Source: Allopusillimonas ginsengisoli
GTDB lineage: Bacteria > Pseudomonadota > Gammaproteobacteria > Burkholderiales > Burkholderiaceae_B
Length of the DNA stretch: 64,000 nucleotides
Assembly: GCF_004153455.1 (NCBI RefSeq)
Contig: NZ_SDQE01000007.1
Coordinates: 1-64,000, forward strand
Direction of reading: 5' to 3'
Both the position numbers and the translations under genes were made by a program. Shown here one piece after another: positions 19,132 through 27,744 of this stretch (its first letter is position 1; each line of letters opens with the position of its first letter). Below the pieces are notes generated by a model. The model searched no databases and was not told where the DNA came from. It saw only the letters and a program-made list of their open reading frames with translations.

Positions 19132-20205
19132 CTACGGTGCTATTGGAGTCGGAAAGATCCGCGCATGTCTGGGCAAGGCATATAGGGACTCGCCAATGCG
19201 CAGATCCAGTTCGCGAAATCGATGTTCCGGCACCTGGGCTTCGATGATCTTTCCGGTATCGATATGTGCCAGCTCAAGATAGGCGCTAGGGCCCGCCAGG
19301 TAGGCATGACTGAGCCGAACAGCAATGCCCGTCCGGCCCTGTGGCGCCTGCCGGCCAATATCGAACTCATGAGGGCGCACATAGGCGGTTGCCTGCGCGC
19401 CCTGCGCCTGGGCATGGGGTGGAGAAGGAAACGATATGCCCTCGGCATGCAGTACGCCGCCTTCCAGCCTGCCGCTGAACTGATTGACATCTCCCAGAAA
19501 ACCATAAACAAAGGGCGTTGCGGGTTTCTCCCACACTTCTCTGGGCGTACCGACCTGCTCTATCTTTCCGGCATTCATGAGTACGATGCGATCGGCAACC
19601 TCAAGCGCTTCTTCTTGGTCGTGCGTCACAAAGACACTTGCCACATTCAGCTCATCGTGCAAGCGTCGCAACCAACGCCGCAGTTCTTTTCTGACTTTGG
19701 CATCCAGCGCGCCAAAAGGCTCATCCAGCAACAGCACGCGTGGTTCGACGGCCAGGGCGCGCGCCAGCGCAATGCGCTGACGCTGTCCACCGGACAACTG
19801 CGCGGGATAGCGGTCGGACAACCAGTCCAACTGCACGAGCTGAAGAAGTTCATGCACCTTGTGCTGGATTGCCCGCTCCGCGGGGCGCTGCGCACGTGGG
19901 CGCACCCGCAGGCCGAACGCGACGTTCTCGAATACCGTCATGTGTCGAAACAAGGCATAGTGCTGGAACACGAAACCGACTCGCCGTTTGCGAATATCGA
20001 CGGTGGTCGCATCCTCACCGGCAAAAAGCACGCTGCCCGAATCCGGTCGCTCCAGCCCTGCGATTACACGCAGCAGCGTTGTCTTGCCGCAGCCCGAAGG
20101 ACCCAACAAGGCAACCAGTTCGCCCGTGTCGATATGCAATGACACATTATTGAGCGCCTGAAAGTTGCCAAATGCGCGGGACAGATTTCTCACTTCAATA
20201 CTCAT
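19132..20205 (-). CDS. cysA: Sulfate/thiosulfate ABC transporter ATPase
   Basis: CysA is the ATPase of the sulfate/thiosulfate importer. The 357-residue protein has Walker [10 protein letters not shown] at about 35-43, signature LSGGQRQR at about 137-144, Walker [12 protein letters not shown] at about 158-168 and the switch His in [11 protein letters not shown]-terminal regulatory TOBE-like domain contains [11 protein letters not shown]. The longer open frame upstream (to 20460) is the antisense-free overlap with cysW. The true ATG overlaps the cysW stop by 4 bp (ATGA), and the protein starts [13 protein letters not shown] as in the family. Confidence 0.96.
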   Translation of the reverse strand: MSIEVRNLSRAFGNFQALNNVSLHIDTGELVALLGPSGCGKTTLLRVIAGLERPDSGSVLFAGEDATTVDIRKRRVGFVFQHYALFRHMTVFENVAFGLRVRPRAQRPAERAIQHKVHELLQLVQLDWLSDRYPAQLSGGQRQRIALARALAVEPRVLLLDEPFGALDAKVRKELRRWLRRLHDELNVASVFVTHDQEEALEVADRIVLMNAGKIEQVGTPREVWEKPATPFVYGFLGDVNQFSGRLEGGVLHAEGISFPSPPHAQAQGAQATAYVRPHEFDIGRQAPQGRTGIAVRLSHAYLAGPSAYLELAHIDTGKIIEAQVPEHRFRELDLRIGESLYALPRHARIFPTPIAP

Positions 20206-21086
20206 GATGATGCCGGCTCCTGGCCGCTCCCTGTACGCCACTCTACCCAGCTCTTGAGCGCCAGGGTCAGCAGCGCCAGAAAGGCAAGCAGAGAGGCCAC
20301 CGCAAACGCGGCGGAAAACATGTATTCGTTGTAGAGAATTTCGATGTGCAGCGTGACCGTATTGGTTAATCCGCGAATATGTCCGGATACCACCGACACC
20401 GCACCGAACTCTCCCATTGCCCTGGCGTTGCAGAGAATGGCGCCATAGAGCAGGCCCCACTTGATATTGGGGAGGGTTACGCTGCGAAATATGGTCCAGC
20501 CGCTGGCGCCCAATGTCAGCGCCGCATGCTCTTCGTCGCTGCCTTGTGCCTGCATCAGTGGTATCAATGATCTGGCCACAAAGGGAAATGTCACGAACAA
20601 TGTCGCAAGAATGACGCCAGGCACCGCGTAAACCACTTTGAAATCATGACCGCCCAGCCAATCGCCAAACCAGCCGTTGCGGCCAAACAGTAGAATAAAA
20701 ACCAGGCCCGCCACAACGGGCGATACCGTGAAAGGCAAATCGATCAGCGTAACCAGTACTTGTTTTCCACGGAACTGGAAACGTGTAATCGCCCATGCGA
20801 TAGCCACGCCAAACACCATATTGGCAGACAACGAGATGGCGGCAACCAGTAAGGTCAGCCGTATCGCTGACCAGGCATCCGGGTCGGCAATGGCCTGCCA
20901 GTAAAGCGCGGCACCTCGACGAAAAGCCTCGATAAACACTACCAGCAAGGGTGCCAGCAGAAATAGTGCCAGAAAGCCGAGCGCCATCAACAAAAGCAGG
21001 TAGCGCATCCACCTGGGTTCTGTTAGATGCCCGGCCACGGGATAGTGGCTGCCGGCAAGACTGAGCGTGGCCGTGTTCATGCTCAT
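20202..21086 (-). CDS. cysW: Sulfate ABC transporter permease CysW
   Basis: This is the second permease subunit of the sulfate importer, 294 residues, with about six hydrophobic segments. The EAA-type loop reads [27 protein letters not shown], and the conserved [19 protein letters not shown] follows it. I chose ATG 21086, which overlaps the cysT stop by 4 bp (ATGA) and follows GGGAG, rather than an in-frame start 12 codons earlier inside cysT. It pairs with CysT in the membrane and CysA in the cytoplasm. Confidence 0.95.
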   Translation of the reverse strand: MSMNTATLSLAGSHYPVAGHLTEPRWMRYLLLLMALGFLALFLLAPLLVVFIEAFRRGAALYWQAIADPDAWSAIRLTLLVAAISLSANMVFGVAIAWAITRFQFRGKQVLVTLIDLPFTVSPVVAGLVFILLFGRNGWFGDWLGGHDFKVVYAVPGVILATLFVTFPFVARSLIPLMQAQGSDEEHAALTLGASGWTIFRSVTLPNIKWGLLYGAILCNARAMGEFGAVSVVSGHIRGLTNTVTLHIEILYNEYMFSAAFAVASLLAFLALLTLALKSWVEWRTGSGQEPASS

Positions 21087-22018
21087 CGGCGTCTCCCGTC
21101 TTGACGGCGGCCTTGCCACCATTGCAATCCGTTGATAAGGAGCAATAACGCGAATGAGAACATCAGCATGACGGTCGCAATGGCCGCAGCCCCTGCATAA
21201 TCAAACTGCTCTAGCTTGGAAATAATCAATAATGGTGTGATTTCCGAAACCATGGGCCTATTGCCCGCAATGAATATTACCGAGCCATACTCGCCGATCG
21301 CGCGCGCAAACGCCAAGGCAAAACCGGTCAGCAAGGCAGGCAAAACTGCAGGCAGCAGCACCTTCCGGAATATCCACAGGCGGCTCGCGCCCAAACTGGC
21401 CGCTGCCTCTTCAAGCGCCTGCTCGACATCCTCCAGCACTGGCTGTACGGTACGAACGACGAAAGGCATGCCGATAAATATCAAGGCAATCACGATGCCC
21501 GCAGGCGTGTAGGCTATTTGCCATCCGAACCACTGCGCTATCGGTTTGCCCAGCCAACCATTGGACGCATACAAGGTCGTAAGCGCTATGCCCGCCACTG
21601 CCGTTGGCAAGGCGAAGGGAAGATCGACCAGCGCATCAAGCAGGCGACGACCGGGAAATCGATAACGCACCAATACCCATGCAATGACAAAGCCAAAGAA
21701 AGCGTTGATGGTGGCGGCAATCAGCGACGCACCGAAGGTAAGCCGATAGGAGGCCAGTACACGCGGCGCGGTGACGGTGGTCCAGAAGCCCTCCCAGCCA
21801 AGCTCGAAAGACTTGAGCGGAAGCGTTGCCAGCGGTAGCAACACCAGAATGCTGAGGTAGAGCATGGAGTAACCCATGGTCAGGCCAAAGCCTGGCAGAA
21901 CGCCAATACCGCGCGCGCGGCGCTTGCCTGCATGTGCAGGGGACGCAGGGGGGGCATCGACGGTGCACAGGCCGTGTGGTGGCGGCACGGCAGCGGTGGG
22001 GATGCGTGAGGCGGTCAT
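21083..22018 (-). CDS. cysT: Sulfate ABC transporter permease CysT (CysU)
   Basis: This is the first permease subunit of the sulfate importer, 311 residues. About 35 hydrophilic residues rich in Ala, Pro and Arg precede the first membrane segment; about six membrane segments follow. They include LPFALPTAVAGIALTTLYA and the EAA loop EEAAASLGASRLWIFRKVLLP, then ARAIGEYGSVIFIAGN. The N-terminal leader is longer than in E. coli CysU, but no internal start looks better. Its ATG overlaps the stop of the binding-protein gene by one base (TAATG). Confidence 0.94.
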   Translation of the reverse strand: MTASRIPTAAVPPPHGLCTVDAPPASPAHAGKRRARGIGVLPGFGLTMGYSMLYLSILVLLPLATLPLKSFELGWEGFWTTVTAPRVLASYRLTFGASLIAATINAFFGFVIAWVLVRYRFPGRRLLDALVDLPFALPTAVAGIALTTLYASNGWLGKPIAQWFGWQIAYTPAGIVIALIFIGMPFVVRTVQPVLEDVEQALEEAAASLGASRLWIFRKVLLPAVLPALLTGFALAFARAIGEYGSVIFIAGNRPMVSEITPLLIISKLEQFDYAGAAAIATVMLMFSFALLLLINGLQWWQGRRQDGRRR

Positions 22019-23034
22019 TACGGTTTATAAATCTGATCGAATGTTCCGCCATCCGAAAAATGCGTTTGCTGCGCTTCGCGCCAACCCCCAAAGACGCCGT
22101 CAATGGTCACCAGGCGCAGCGTGGGGAAGGTATCACGATATTTTTCGGCTACGTTTTTATCCACCGGCCGATAATAGTTCTGCGCAATGATTTCCTGCGC
22201 CTGGGGCGTATACAGGAATTGCAGATAGGCCTGCGCCGCCTCGCGGTTATGCTTGCGAGCCGCATTTTCGTCGACCACGGCGACGGGCGGTTCCGCCTGT
22301 ATGGACAGCGACGGCACAACGATATCGAACTTGTCGGGGCCAAGCTCATTGCGCGCAAGAAAGGCTTCATTTTCCCAGGCCAGCAATACATCGCCCTGCC
22401 CTCGCTCGACAAAGGTGGTCGTTGCGCCGCGCGCGCCCGTATCAAGAATAGGCACATGCCGGAACAGTTGCCGGACAAAATCACGGGCGCTCTCGGCATC
22501 GCCGTTGCTGCGGTCCAGCGCATAGGCCCACGCGGCAAGATAATTCCACCGTGCACCGCCTGATGTCTTGGGGTTAGGCGTAATCACCTGCACGCCTTCT
22601 TTGATGAGGTCGTCCCAGTCGCGGATATGCTTGGGATTCCCCTTGCGTACAAGAAACACAATGGTTGATTTATACGGTGCGCTATTGTCCGGCAGGCGTG
22701 TCTGCCAATTGCCGGCCAGCAGGCCCGCGTCAGCGATTGCGTCGATGTCGTAGGCCAATGCCAGGGTGACGACATCCGCTTCAAGGCCATCGATAACACT
22801 GCGCGCCTGGCGCCCGGAACCACCGTGCGATTGGCGTATGCGCAACGTCGTGCCAGTGGCCTCCTGGTATGACTGAATGAATTTTTCGTTGATGTCTCGA
22901 TAGAGTTCCCGGGTGGGGTCATAGGACACATTCAGCAAGGCCTGTGGCTCCTGCGCGCGCCCAGGGCCGGCGGGCAATGCGAGTGCTGTGCTGGCAATGA
23001 TCATGGCGGCGAGAAAACCTGCCTTCTTCTGCAT
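22018..23034 (-). CDS. sbp: Periplasmic sulfate-binding protein
   Basis: This is the periplasmic receptor that delivers sulfate (or thiosulfate) to CysTWA. The 338-residue precursor has a signal peptide ([28 protein letters not shown]). The family landmarks are [58 protein letters not shown] and LLAWENEAF. It is the first gene of the operon, with GGAG nine bases before the ATG. Sbp and CysP cannot be separated confidently by eye; the sulfate-binding type is favoured. Regulation by a CysB-like activator is expected, and a palindrome at 23114-23130 is a candidate site. Confidence 0.93.
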   Translation of the reverse strand: MQKKAGFLAAMIIASTALALPAGPGRAQEPQALLNVSYDPTRELYRDINEKFIQSYQEATGTTLRIRQSHGGSGRQARSVIDGLEADVVTLALAYDIDAIADAGLLAGNWQTRLPDNSAPYKSTIVFLVRKGNPKHIRDWDDLIKEGVQVITPNPKTSGGARWNYLAAWAYALDRSNGDAESARDFVRQLFRHVPILDTGARGATTTFVERGQGDVLLAWENEAFLARNELGPDKFDIVVPSLSIQAEPPVAVVDENAARKHNREAAQAYLQFLYTPQAQEIIAQNYYRPVDKNVAEKYRDTFPTLRLVTIDGVFGGWREAQQTHFSDGGTFDQIYKP

Positions 23035-23113
23035 GACGGCTCCATCTATGGGATATGAGTCGTCATCTTGCCCATTGATGTCCTGGAAAGGAACTACTCG
23101 TTTTTCGATTGCT

Positions 23114-23130
23114 TATGTCTGTGTGACATA
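23114..23130. promoter_or_regulatory. Inverted repeat between sulfate operon and hdeD-like gene, possible CysB-type site
   Basis: TATGTC, TGTGT, GACATA form a 6-bp inverted repeat with a 5-bp spacer, about 80 bp upstream of the sbp start and 110 bp upstream of the divergent hdeD-like start. Dyads of this kind are used by LysR-type activators such as CysB, but CysB sites have little consensus, so the link is only inferred from location. Confidence 0.3.
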
Positions 23131-23239
23131 TGCGCCATCTTCCTGGGCTTCGGATAGAATGGAACATGAGATTCGATGATCGCGCATCGCATCGGCATGC
23201 GGGCATTAAATCTTGCAGGTTCGATACAGGAGCTTCGTC

Positions 23240-23821
23240 ATGAATCAACCTTCTGGCATTTCGCCTCGATCCGAAACCCTCGCCACTGCGCTCTCCAGGC
23301 TCGGGGCTCAATGGGGCTGGTTCATGGGCTTGGGCGCTGTGCTTGTCGTGCTCGGGCTGGCCGCGTCAGTACACGTACTCACCGCAACATTGATCAGTGT
23401 TCTGTTTGTCGGGCTGCTCATGCTGGCTGGCGGCATTCTCGAGCTCGTGCATGCCTGGCGCGTCCAGCACTGGAGCGGGTTTCTCTTCTGGAGCATTACC
23501 GGGGTGCTCTACGCAGGCGCGGGCGCCCTTGCCATTATCAATCCAGCCTTCGGTGCCAGCATCCTCACCTTGATGCTGGGCGCCGTGCTTATCGCAACGG
23601 GTGCGTTGCGGCTGTGGATCTGGTTCAACAACAGAACACAACGACACTGGCAATGGCTGGCACTGTCCGGTACCGTCACGCTGCTGGCAGGCCTGGTTAT
23701 TGCTGTCGGTTGGCCGGGCAACAGCGTGTGGGTGCTCGGGCTTGTGCTTGCCATTGATCTGCTTTTCCAGGGCTGGACACTGCTTTTTGTGGGGCTGGCG
23801 TTGCGGCGCCTCAGGCAATAA
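23240..23821 (+). CDS. HdeD family membrane protein (DUF308)
   Basis: The 193-residue protein is very hydrophobic, with about six membrane segments arranged as repeated pairs. It has the HdeD-like pattern GLLMLAGGILELVHAW, FWSITGVLYAGAGALAIINP and ALRLWIWF. HdeD contributes to acid resistance at high cell density in E. coli; its molecular activity is unknown. I chose ATG 23240 (MNQPSGISP) because AGGAG lies seven bases upstream; the open frame begins nine codons earlier. Forty-two bases downstream begins cbpA on the same strand, which may place it in one stress-related unit with cbpA-cbpM. Confidence 0.88.
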   Translation: MNQPSGISPRSETLATALSRLGAQWGWFMGLGAVLVVLGLAASVHVLTATLISVLFVGLLMLAGGILELVHAWRVQHWSGFLFWSITGVLYAGAGALAIINPAFGASILTLMLGAVLIATGALRLWIWFNNRTQRHWQWLALSGTVTLLAGLVIAVGWPGNSVWVLGLVLAIDLLFQGWTLLFVGLALRRLRQ

Positions 23822-23863
23822 ACGTCCCAAACTTCCTGCAAGACGGCCATTTCAGGAGCTTCG

Positions 23864-24805
23864 ATGAAATATATCGACTATTACCAGGTTCTCGGTGTCG
23901 ACCGCGATGCGTCTCAGGCCGACATTAAAAAGGCCTATCGCAATCTTGCGCACAAGTATCATCCTGATGTCTCCAAGGAGCCCGGCGCTGAAGACGAGTT
24001 CAAGAAAGTCGCCGAAGCTTATGCCACGCTCAAAGATGACGAAAAGCGAAAAGCCTATGACAATCTGGGCCAGCATTCGCAAGGCGAAGAATTCGTTCCG
24101 CCACATGCCTGGCAGGAAAACGTGTATGAAAATACGGGCGACTTTTCCGATATTGATCTGGCCGATCTCATGGCCGCTTTTGCGGCAGCCAGGCAGGGAG
24201 GCCAGCAGCAACGCGCGCAACGCCCTATCCGGGGCGAAGATTTTGAAATGGCCATGCCGGTTACGCTTGAGCAGATCTTTACAGGCGCCGAAACAGAATT
24301 CACGGTCACCTTGCCAGAGTACGGCGAACATGGAATGATCCATCGCGTTCCGCGCACATTTCGGGTGCACATCCCCAAGGGCGCCGCCGATGGCCAACGC
24401 CTGCGCATGCCCGGCAAAGGCGGTGCCGGCCTAAACGGCGGCAAGCCCGGAGACCTGTATCTCGTGATGACACTGCAGCCGCACCGCCTGTACCGCGTAG
24501 ACGGCCGCGATCTCTATGTGGACTTGCCGCTGTCTCCCTGGGAAGCCGCGTTGGGCGCCCGTGTTCAGGTGCCTACGCCCGCAGGCCGTGTCGAATTGAG
24601 TGTCCCGGCCGGCACCACCTCCGAGCGCAAACTGCGTTTGGCCGGACGCGGGCTGCCGGGAAGCCAGGGATCGGCGGGCAATCTGTATGCAATTGCACGC
24701 GTCGATATTCCCAGAACGCTCACAGACGGCGAGCGAGCGCTGTTCGAGAAGCTTGCGGCCGAATCCCGCTTCGACCCTCGCGCCCAACTTTATGCTGGAG
24801 CCTGA
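23864..24805 (+). CDS. cbpA: Curved DNA-binding protein / DnaJ-like co-chaperone CbpA
   Basis: CbpA is a type II J-domain protein that stimulates DnaK and also binds curved DNA. The 313-residue protein has an N-terminal J domain (residues 1-70) with the HPD motif at 33-35 (KYHPDVSK) and no cysteine-rich zinc domain. Two C-terminal substrate-binding beta domains include [20 protein letters not shown] and [22 protein letters not shown]. It is followed after 2 bp by its specific modulator gene cbpM. The ATG has CAGGAG upstream. The pair is a well-known stationary-phase module. Confidence 0.95.
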   Translation: MKYIDYYQVLGVDRDASQADIKKAYRNLAHKYHPDVSKEPGAEDEFKKVAEAYATLKDDEKRKAYDNLGQHSQGEEFVPPHAWQENVYENTGDFSDIDLADLMAAFAAARQGGQQQRAQRPIRGEDFEMAMPVTLEQIFTGAETEFTVTLPEYGEHGMIHRVPRTFRVHIPKGAADGQRLRMPGKGGAGLNGGKPGDLYLVMTLQPHRLYRVDGRDLYVDLPLSPWEAALGARVQVPTPAGRVELSVPAGTTSERKLRLAGRGLPGSQGSAGNLYAIARVDIPRTLTDGERALFEKLAAESRFDPRAQLYAGA

Positions 24806-24807
24806 AC

Positions 24808-25140
24808 ATGACAGTCCACATTACCGAAACGGTTTGGCTGAACGCCTCAGACATCTGCTCGCTGGAACACATCGTTGAGGTGTCGGGGCTCAGCCAGCAG
24901 GATGTGCTCGACCTCGTTGATACCGGTATCCTCAAACCATCCAACGACGACCCGCACAACTATTTTTTTCATACCGAATGTGTGGTGCTCGCGCGCCGCG
25001 CCCGCCGGTTGCGTGATGACTTCGAGCTGGACCCTTCTGGGCTAACGCTGGCCATGCGCTTGCTGCGCAGGATGGACGAGCTTGAATCCGAACTGCAGGC
25101 ACTGCGCGCAAGGCAAATCCGCAGCCGCATCCCAGACTAA
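24808..25140 (+). CDS. cbpM: Chaperone modulatory protein CbpM
   Basis: CbpM binds the J domain of CbpA and inhibits its co-chaperone and DNA-binding activities. The 110-residue protein has the MerR-like helical core: IVEVSGLSQQDVLDLVDTGILKP, RRARRLRDDFELDPSGLTLAMRLL and a C-terminal helix RMDELESELQALRARQ. Placement two bases after cbpA is the usual arrangement and supports the call. The start ATG is preceded by GGAG. Confidence 0.93.
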   Translation: MTVHITETVWLNASDICSLEHIVEVSGLSQQDVLDLVDTGILKPSNDDPHNYFFHTECVVLARRARRLRDDFELDPSGLTLAMRLLRRMDELESELQALRARQIRSRIPD

Positions 25141-25212
25141 ACCAGGTTCGCTCAGCCGGCGAAAAATCCGTCTCGCTGGGCACGCGAAGCGGCTGCCAGT
25201 AACCCTACACCT

Positions 25213-25226
25213 CTGATGTGTATCAA
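25213..25226 (+). promoter_or_regulatory. FNR/ANR-like site upstream of azurin
   Basis: CTGATGTGTATCAA matches the FNR consensus TTGAT-N4-ATCAA at nine of ten defined positions. Its centre is about 107 bp upstream of the azurin ATG, leaving room for a transcription start about 40 bp downstream. Azurin in Pseudomonas aeruginosa is controlled by the FNR homologue ANR, so the location makes sense. Single-site matches can arise by chance. Confidence 0.45.
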
Positions 25227-25326
25227 AACGCGAGTCGCCAAAATGCGTTCAAATGGACACGTTTGAGCTAATGCATTTTTTGTGCCAATATTTCCTGCGT
25301 TTATCATTGTGCAAACTGGAGCCACT

Positions 25327-25773
25327 ATGCTTGCAAAACTCTCTTTCGCTGCCCTTCTTTCCGTTGCCAGCCTGCCCGCGCTTGCCGCGTGCGACATCAC
25401 CGTCGAAGCCAACGATGCCATGCAGTTCAATACCAAGGAAATCACGGTAGACAAAACCTGCAAGGAATTCACAATCAACCTGCACCATGTCGGCAAGCTG
25501 CCCAAGGCCAGCATGGGCCACAACGTCGTCATCACAAAGAAGGCCGACGAAAAAGCAGTGGCAACCGACGGCATGGCCGCGGGGCTGGATAATGACTATG
25601 TCAAGCCTGATGATAATCGCGTGATTGCGCACACCGATATCATAGGCGGCGGCGAAACCACCTCGGTGACATTCGATGTATCCAAGCTGGCCGCCGGCGA
25701 AGAATACGCCTTCTTCTGCTCCTTCCCCGGTCACTGGGCCATCATGACGGGCAAGCTACAGCTGGGCAGCTAG
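25327..25773 (+). CDS. azu: Azurin (periplasmic blue copper protein)
   Basis: Azurin carries electrons in the periplasm with a type 1 copper centre. The 148-residue precursor has a signal peptide ending ASLPALA-A before CDITVEAND. The copper ligands in precursor numbering are His about 65 (MGHNVVI), Cys about 131, His about 136 and Met about 140 ([12 protein letters not shown]). The disulfide cysteines are present (CDI and DKTCKEF). I chose ATG 25327 with GGAG upstream over an in-frame start 15 codons earlier that would disrupt the signal peptide. It converges with cueR, so copper proteins cluster here; possible partners are peroxidases or denitrification enzymes not seen in this window. Confidence 0.96.
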   Translation: MLAKLSFAALLSVASLPALAACDITVEANDAMQFNTKEITVDKTCKEFTINLHHVGKLPKASMGHNVVITKKADEKAVATDGMAAGLDNDYVKPDDNRVIAHTDIIGGGETTSVTFDVSKLAAGEEYAFFCSFPGHWAIMTGKLQLGS

Positions 25774-25802
25774 CCCGGCTTCTGGTTCGCCCGGAACTCG
25801 AT

Positions 25803-26258
25803 TCACGAAATCTTTGGGTCTGGCAGCTTCGCTGCCAGATCGTCCAATATAGGGCACTCGGGCCGGCTGTCGCCGCTGCAGCAATTGGCCAGGTGTCTAA
25901 GCTGATCACGTATCGACTGCAGCTTTCGAATGTCCTCGTCCAGTTCAACAATATATTGGCTTGCCAGTTTCTTGACATCTGCGCTCTGGCGGGTGCTATC
26001 CTCCCAGAGCCCCAGCAACATCCGGATGCGATCCAGCGAAAAACCCAGATCCCGGGCTCGCTTTATAAAACGCAATGTCTGAACCTCGGCATCGGCATAT
26101 CGCCGATAACCAGATGCGCTGCGCGCAGCGGGCCTGAGCAGGCCTATTTCTTCGTAGTAGCGTATCATTTTCGGCGTGATGCCCGAAGCATTCGCGGCCT
26201 GGCCGATATTGAACACGGGTGATACAGGTAGCGAGGAAATCTCCTTGATTTCACGCAT
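25803..26258 (-). CDS. cueR: Copper-responsive MerR-family regulator CueR
   Basis: CueR senses Cu(I) and activates copper efflux or chaperone genes by distorting an over-long promoter spacer. The 151-residue protein has the MerR helix-turn-helix (FNIGQAANASGITPKMIRYYEEIGLLRP), the SASGYRRY wing, a dimerisation helix and a C-terminal metal loop. Two Cys spaced by eight residues (about 127 and 135, CCSGDSRPECPIL) match the C112/C120 ligands of E. coli CueR. An N-terminal tail of about 14 residues precedes the usual start. It is divergent from the copper-chaperone gene (76 bp). I could not find a convincing CueR dyad in that gap. Confidence 0.92.
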   Translation of the reverse strand: MREIKEISSLPVSPVFNIGQAANASGITPKMIRYYEEIGLLRPAARSASGYRRYADAEVQTLRFIKRARDLGFSLDRIRMLLGLWEDSTRQSADVKKLASQYIVELDEDIRKLQSIRDQLRHLANCCSGDSRPECPILDDLAAKLPDPKIS

Positions 26259-26334
26259 GATTTGTCATCCTTTTACGCGACGTGTAGCCTGTGATCAATG
26301 TACCATTGAAAGCGTGTTCATTATGGAGAACGAT

Positions 26335-26541
26335 ATGCCTCAGTTCAAAGTGCACGACATGACCTGCTCTCATTGTGTCAAGACCATCACCAAAGCCGTC
26401 AAGGATATAGCACCCGATGCCGTGATCGAAATCGATCTCGGACGACACCGCGTCAGCGTAGGAAACGTCGGCGATCCCGACATCATCGAGGCAACCATAC
26501 GCCAGGCAGGCTACTCTCCCTTGCGTGTTGACGCACGCTGA
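26335..26541 (+). CDS. copZ: Copper chaperone, heavy-metal-associated domain protein (CopZ-like)
   Basis: The 68-residue protein is a single HMA domain with the Cu(I)-binding MTCSHC motif (Cys 11 and 14) and the ferredoxin-like beta-alpha pattern ending ATIRQAGYSPLRVD. Such proteins buffer cytosolic copper and hand it to P-type ATPases or to CueR. I chose ATG 26335 because GGAGAA lies just upstream; the frame is open for 53 more codons on the 5' side, which overlap cueR and look non-coding. It is divergent from cueR, the typical regulated arrangement. No copper ATPase gene is in the window. Confidence 0.9.
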   Translation: MPQFKVHDMTCSHCVKTITKAVKDIAPDAVIEIDLGRHRVSVGNVGDPDIIEATIRQAGYSPLRVDAR

Positions 26542-26599
26542 ATCAATGTGGGCGGCACGTAGGCGCGATGCTTCCACGCCTTGCCCCGTATGGCCGTTG

Positions 26600-26749
26600 T
26601 CAGGCAGTCAATCCTGCCGCATTCATCAGGATGCGTAGCACATACGAAACCACCGCCAGTACAGCAATGCTGGCGGCCCATATCGCGACCAACCAAGCCA
26701 CCCGTCTGGGCCAGCGCCGAGCTGGCTTTTTGTCAGTGATATCCGTCAT
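26600..26749 (-). CDS. DUF2474-type small membrane subunit of cytochrome bd (CioX/CydX-like)
   Basis: This is a 49-codon ORF. It starts with ATG 17 bp inside the 3' end of cioB in another frame and reads MTDITDKKPARRWPRRVAWL, then one hydrophobic segment rich in Val/Ala/Ile, then a short tail. Small proteins with basic residues before a single transmembrane helix (DUF2474, CydX, CydZ) follow cydB/cioB genes in many proteobacteria and stabilise the oxidase. Length, topology and overlap all fit. The family name is given from the pattern and context, not from a search. Confidence 0.75.
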   Translation of the reverse strand: MTDITDKKPARRWPRRVAWLVAIWAASIAVLAVVSYVLRILMNAAGLTA

Positions 26750-27740
26750 CTACAGACACCTTGCCTCGAAATACATAGTAGGACCAGGCCGTATAGGCAA
26801 GAATAAAGGGCACAATAAACAAGGCGCCCACTAATGCAAAGCCCTGGCTTTGGGCGGGCGATGATGCGTCCCATATCGTGACGGATGGTGGAATGATGTA
26901 GGGCCACACACTGATGCCCAGGCCGCTGTATCCCAAAAAGACAAGCCCCAGCGTCAACATGAAAGGGCCCGCGTGTGGTTGGCTGGACAGTGACCGCAGC
27001 AGGTAGTACGCACACACAAGTACCAGCAAGGGCACCGGTGCAAACCAGAACAGGTTGGGTAAGCTGAACCAGCGCGCGGCAATTGCTTCGTGCGTGAGCG
27101 GCGTCCAGACACTGATCACTACAATGACCGCCAGCAAGCCCAATGTGAGTGGGCGAGCCAGCCCGCGCATGCGGTCATGAAGCTCGCCATGGGTCTTGAA
27201 GATAAGCCAGGTACAGCCCAGCAATGCGTAGGCGACGAGCAGTCCAAGCCCGGTAAATAGGGAAAACGGCGTAATCCAATCCAGCGCCCCGCCGGCATAG
27301 CTGCGGCCGGAAACGGGCAGCCCGTGAATATACGCGCCCAGTGTCACCCCCTGAAAAAAAGTAGCCGTCACGGATCCGAAAATAAACGCCTTATCCCATA
27401 GATGCCGGTGCGCCTCGCTCGCCTTGAACCGAAACTCGAAGGCCACGCCGCGGAAAATAAGCCCCAGCAACATGAAGATGAGTGGCAGCATGAAGGCATC
27501 GAGTATCACCGCGTAGGCCAGCGGAAACGCGGCCATCAGCCCCGCCCCGCCCAACACGAGCCACGTTTCGTTGCCATCCCAGACGGGCGCCACGGTGTTC
27601 ATCATCACGTCGCGATCTTCCTTGGCTTTGGCAAAGGGAAAGAGTATGCCTATGCCCAGATCGAAGCCGTCCATGACGACATACATCAGGATCCCGAAAA
27701 GGATGATGACAGCCCATAACAAAGCCAGATCTACACCCAT
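26733..27740 (-). CDS. cioB: Cytochrome bd-type quinol oxidase subunit II (CioB/CydB)
   Basis: Subunit II of the bd-type quinol oxidase is the structural partner of subunit I in the inner membrane. The 335-residue protein has about eight to nine membrane helices. It starts with the family signature MGVDLALLWAVIILFGILMYVVMDGFDLGIG and continues with NTVAPVWDGNETWLVLGGAGLMAAFP. I chose ATG 27740, four bases after the cioA stop with GGGTGAAG upstream; the open frame extends 40 codons into cioA but is not coding there. A DUF2474-type small subunit overlaps its 3' end. Confidence 0.94.
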   Translation of the reverse strand: MGVDLALLWAVIILFGILMYVVMDGFDLGIGILFPFAKAKEDRDVMMNTVAPVWDGNETWLVLGGAGLMAAFPLAYAVILDAFMLPLIFMLLGLIFRGVAFEFRFKASEAHRHLWDKAFIFGSVTATFFQGVTLGAYIHGLPVSGRSYAGGALDWITPFSLFTGLGLLVAYALLGCTWLIFKTHGELHDRMRGLARPLTLGLLAVIVVISVWTPLTHEAIAARWFSLPNLFWFAPVPLLVLVCAYYLLRSLSSQPHAGPFMLTLGLVFLGYSGLGISVWPYIIPPSVTIWDASSPAQSQGFALVGALFIVPFILAYTAWSYYVFRGKVSVDDGYH

Positions 27741-27744
27741 ATCT

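Noticed and set aside
20206-20460. N-terminal extension of cysA by 85 codons
   Set aside because: It lies inside cysW in another frame; the ATGA overlap start is the family start.
23872-24338. Overlapping frame inside cbpA
   Set aside because: It is a +1 shadow of the J-domain gene with no recognisable protein features.
26259-26334. CueR operator between cueR and the copper chaperone
   Set aside because: I looked for the ACCTTCC/GGAAGGT-type dyad with a 19-bp spacer and found no convincing match, so no site is claimed.
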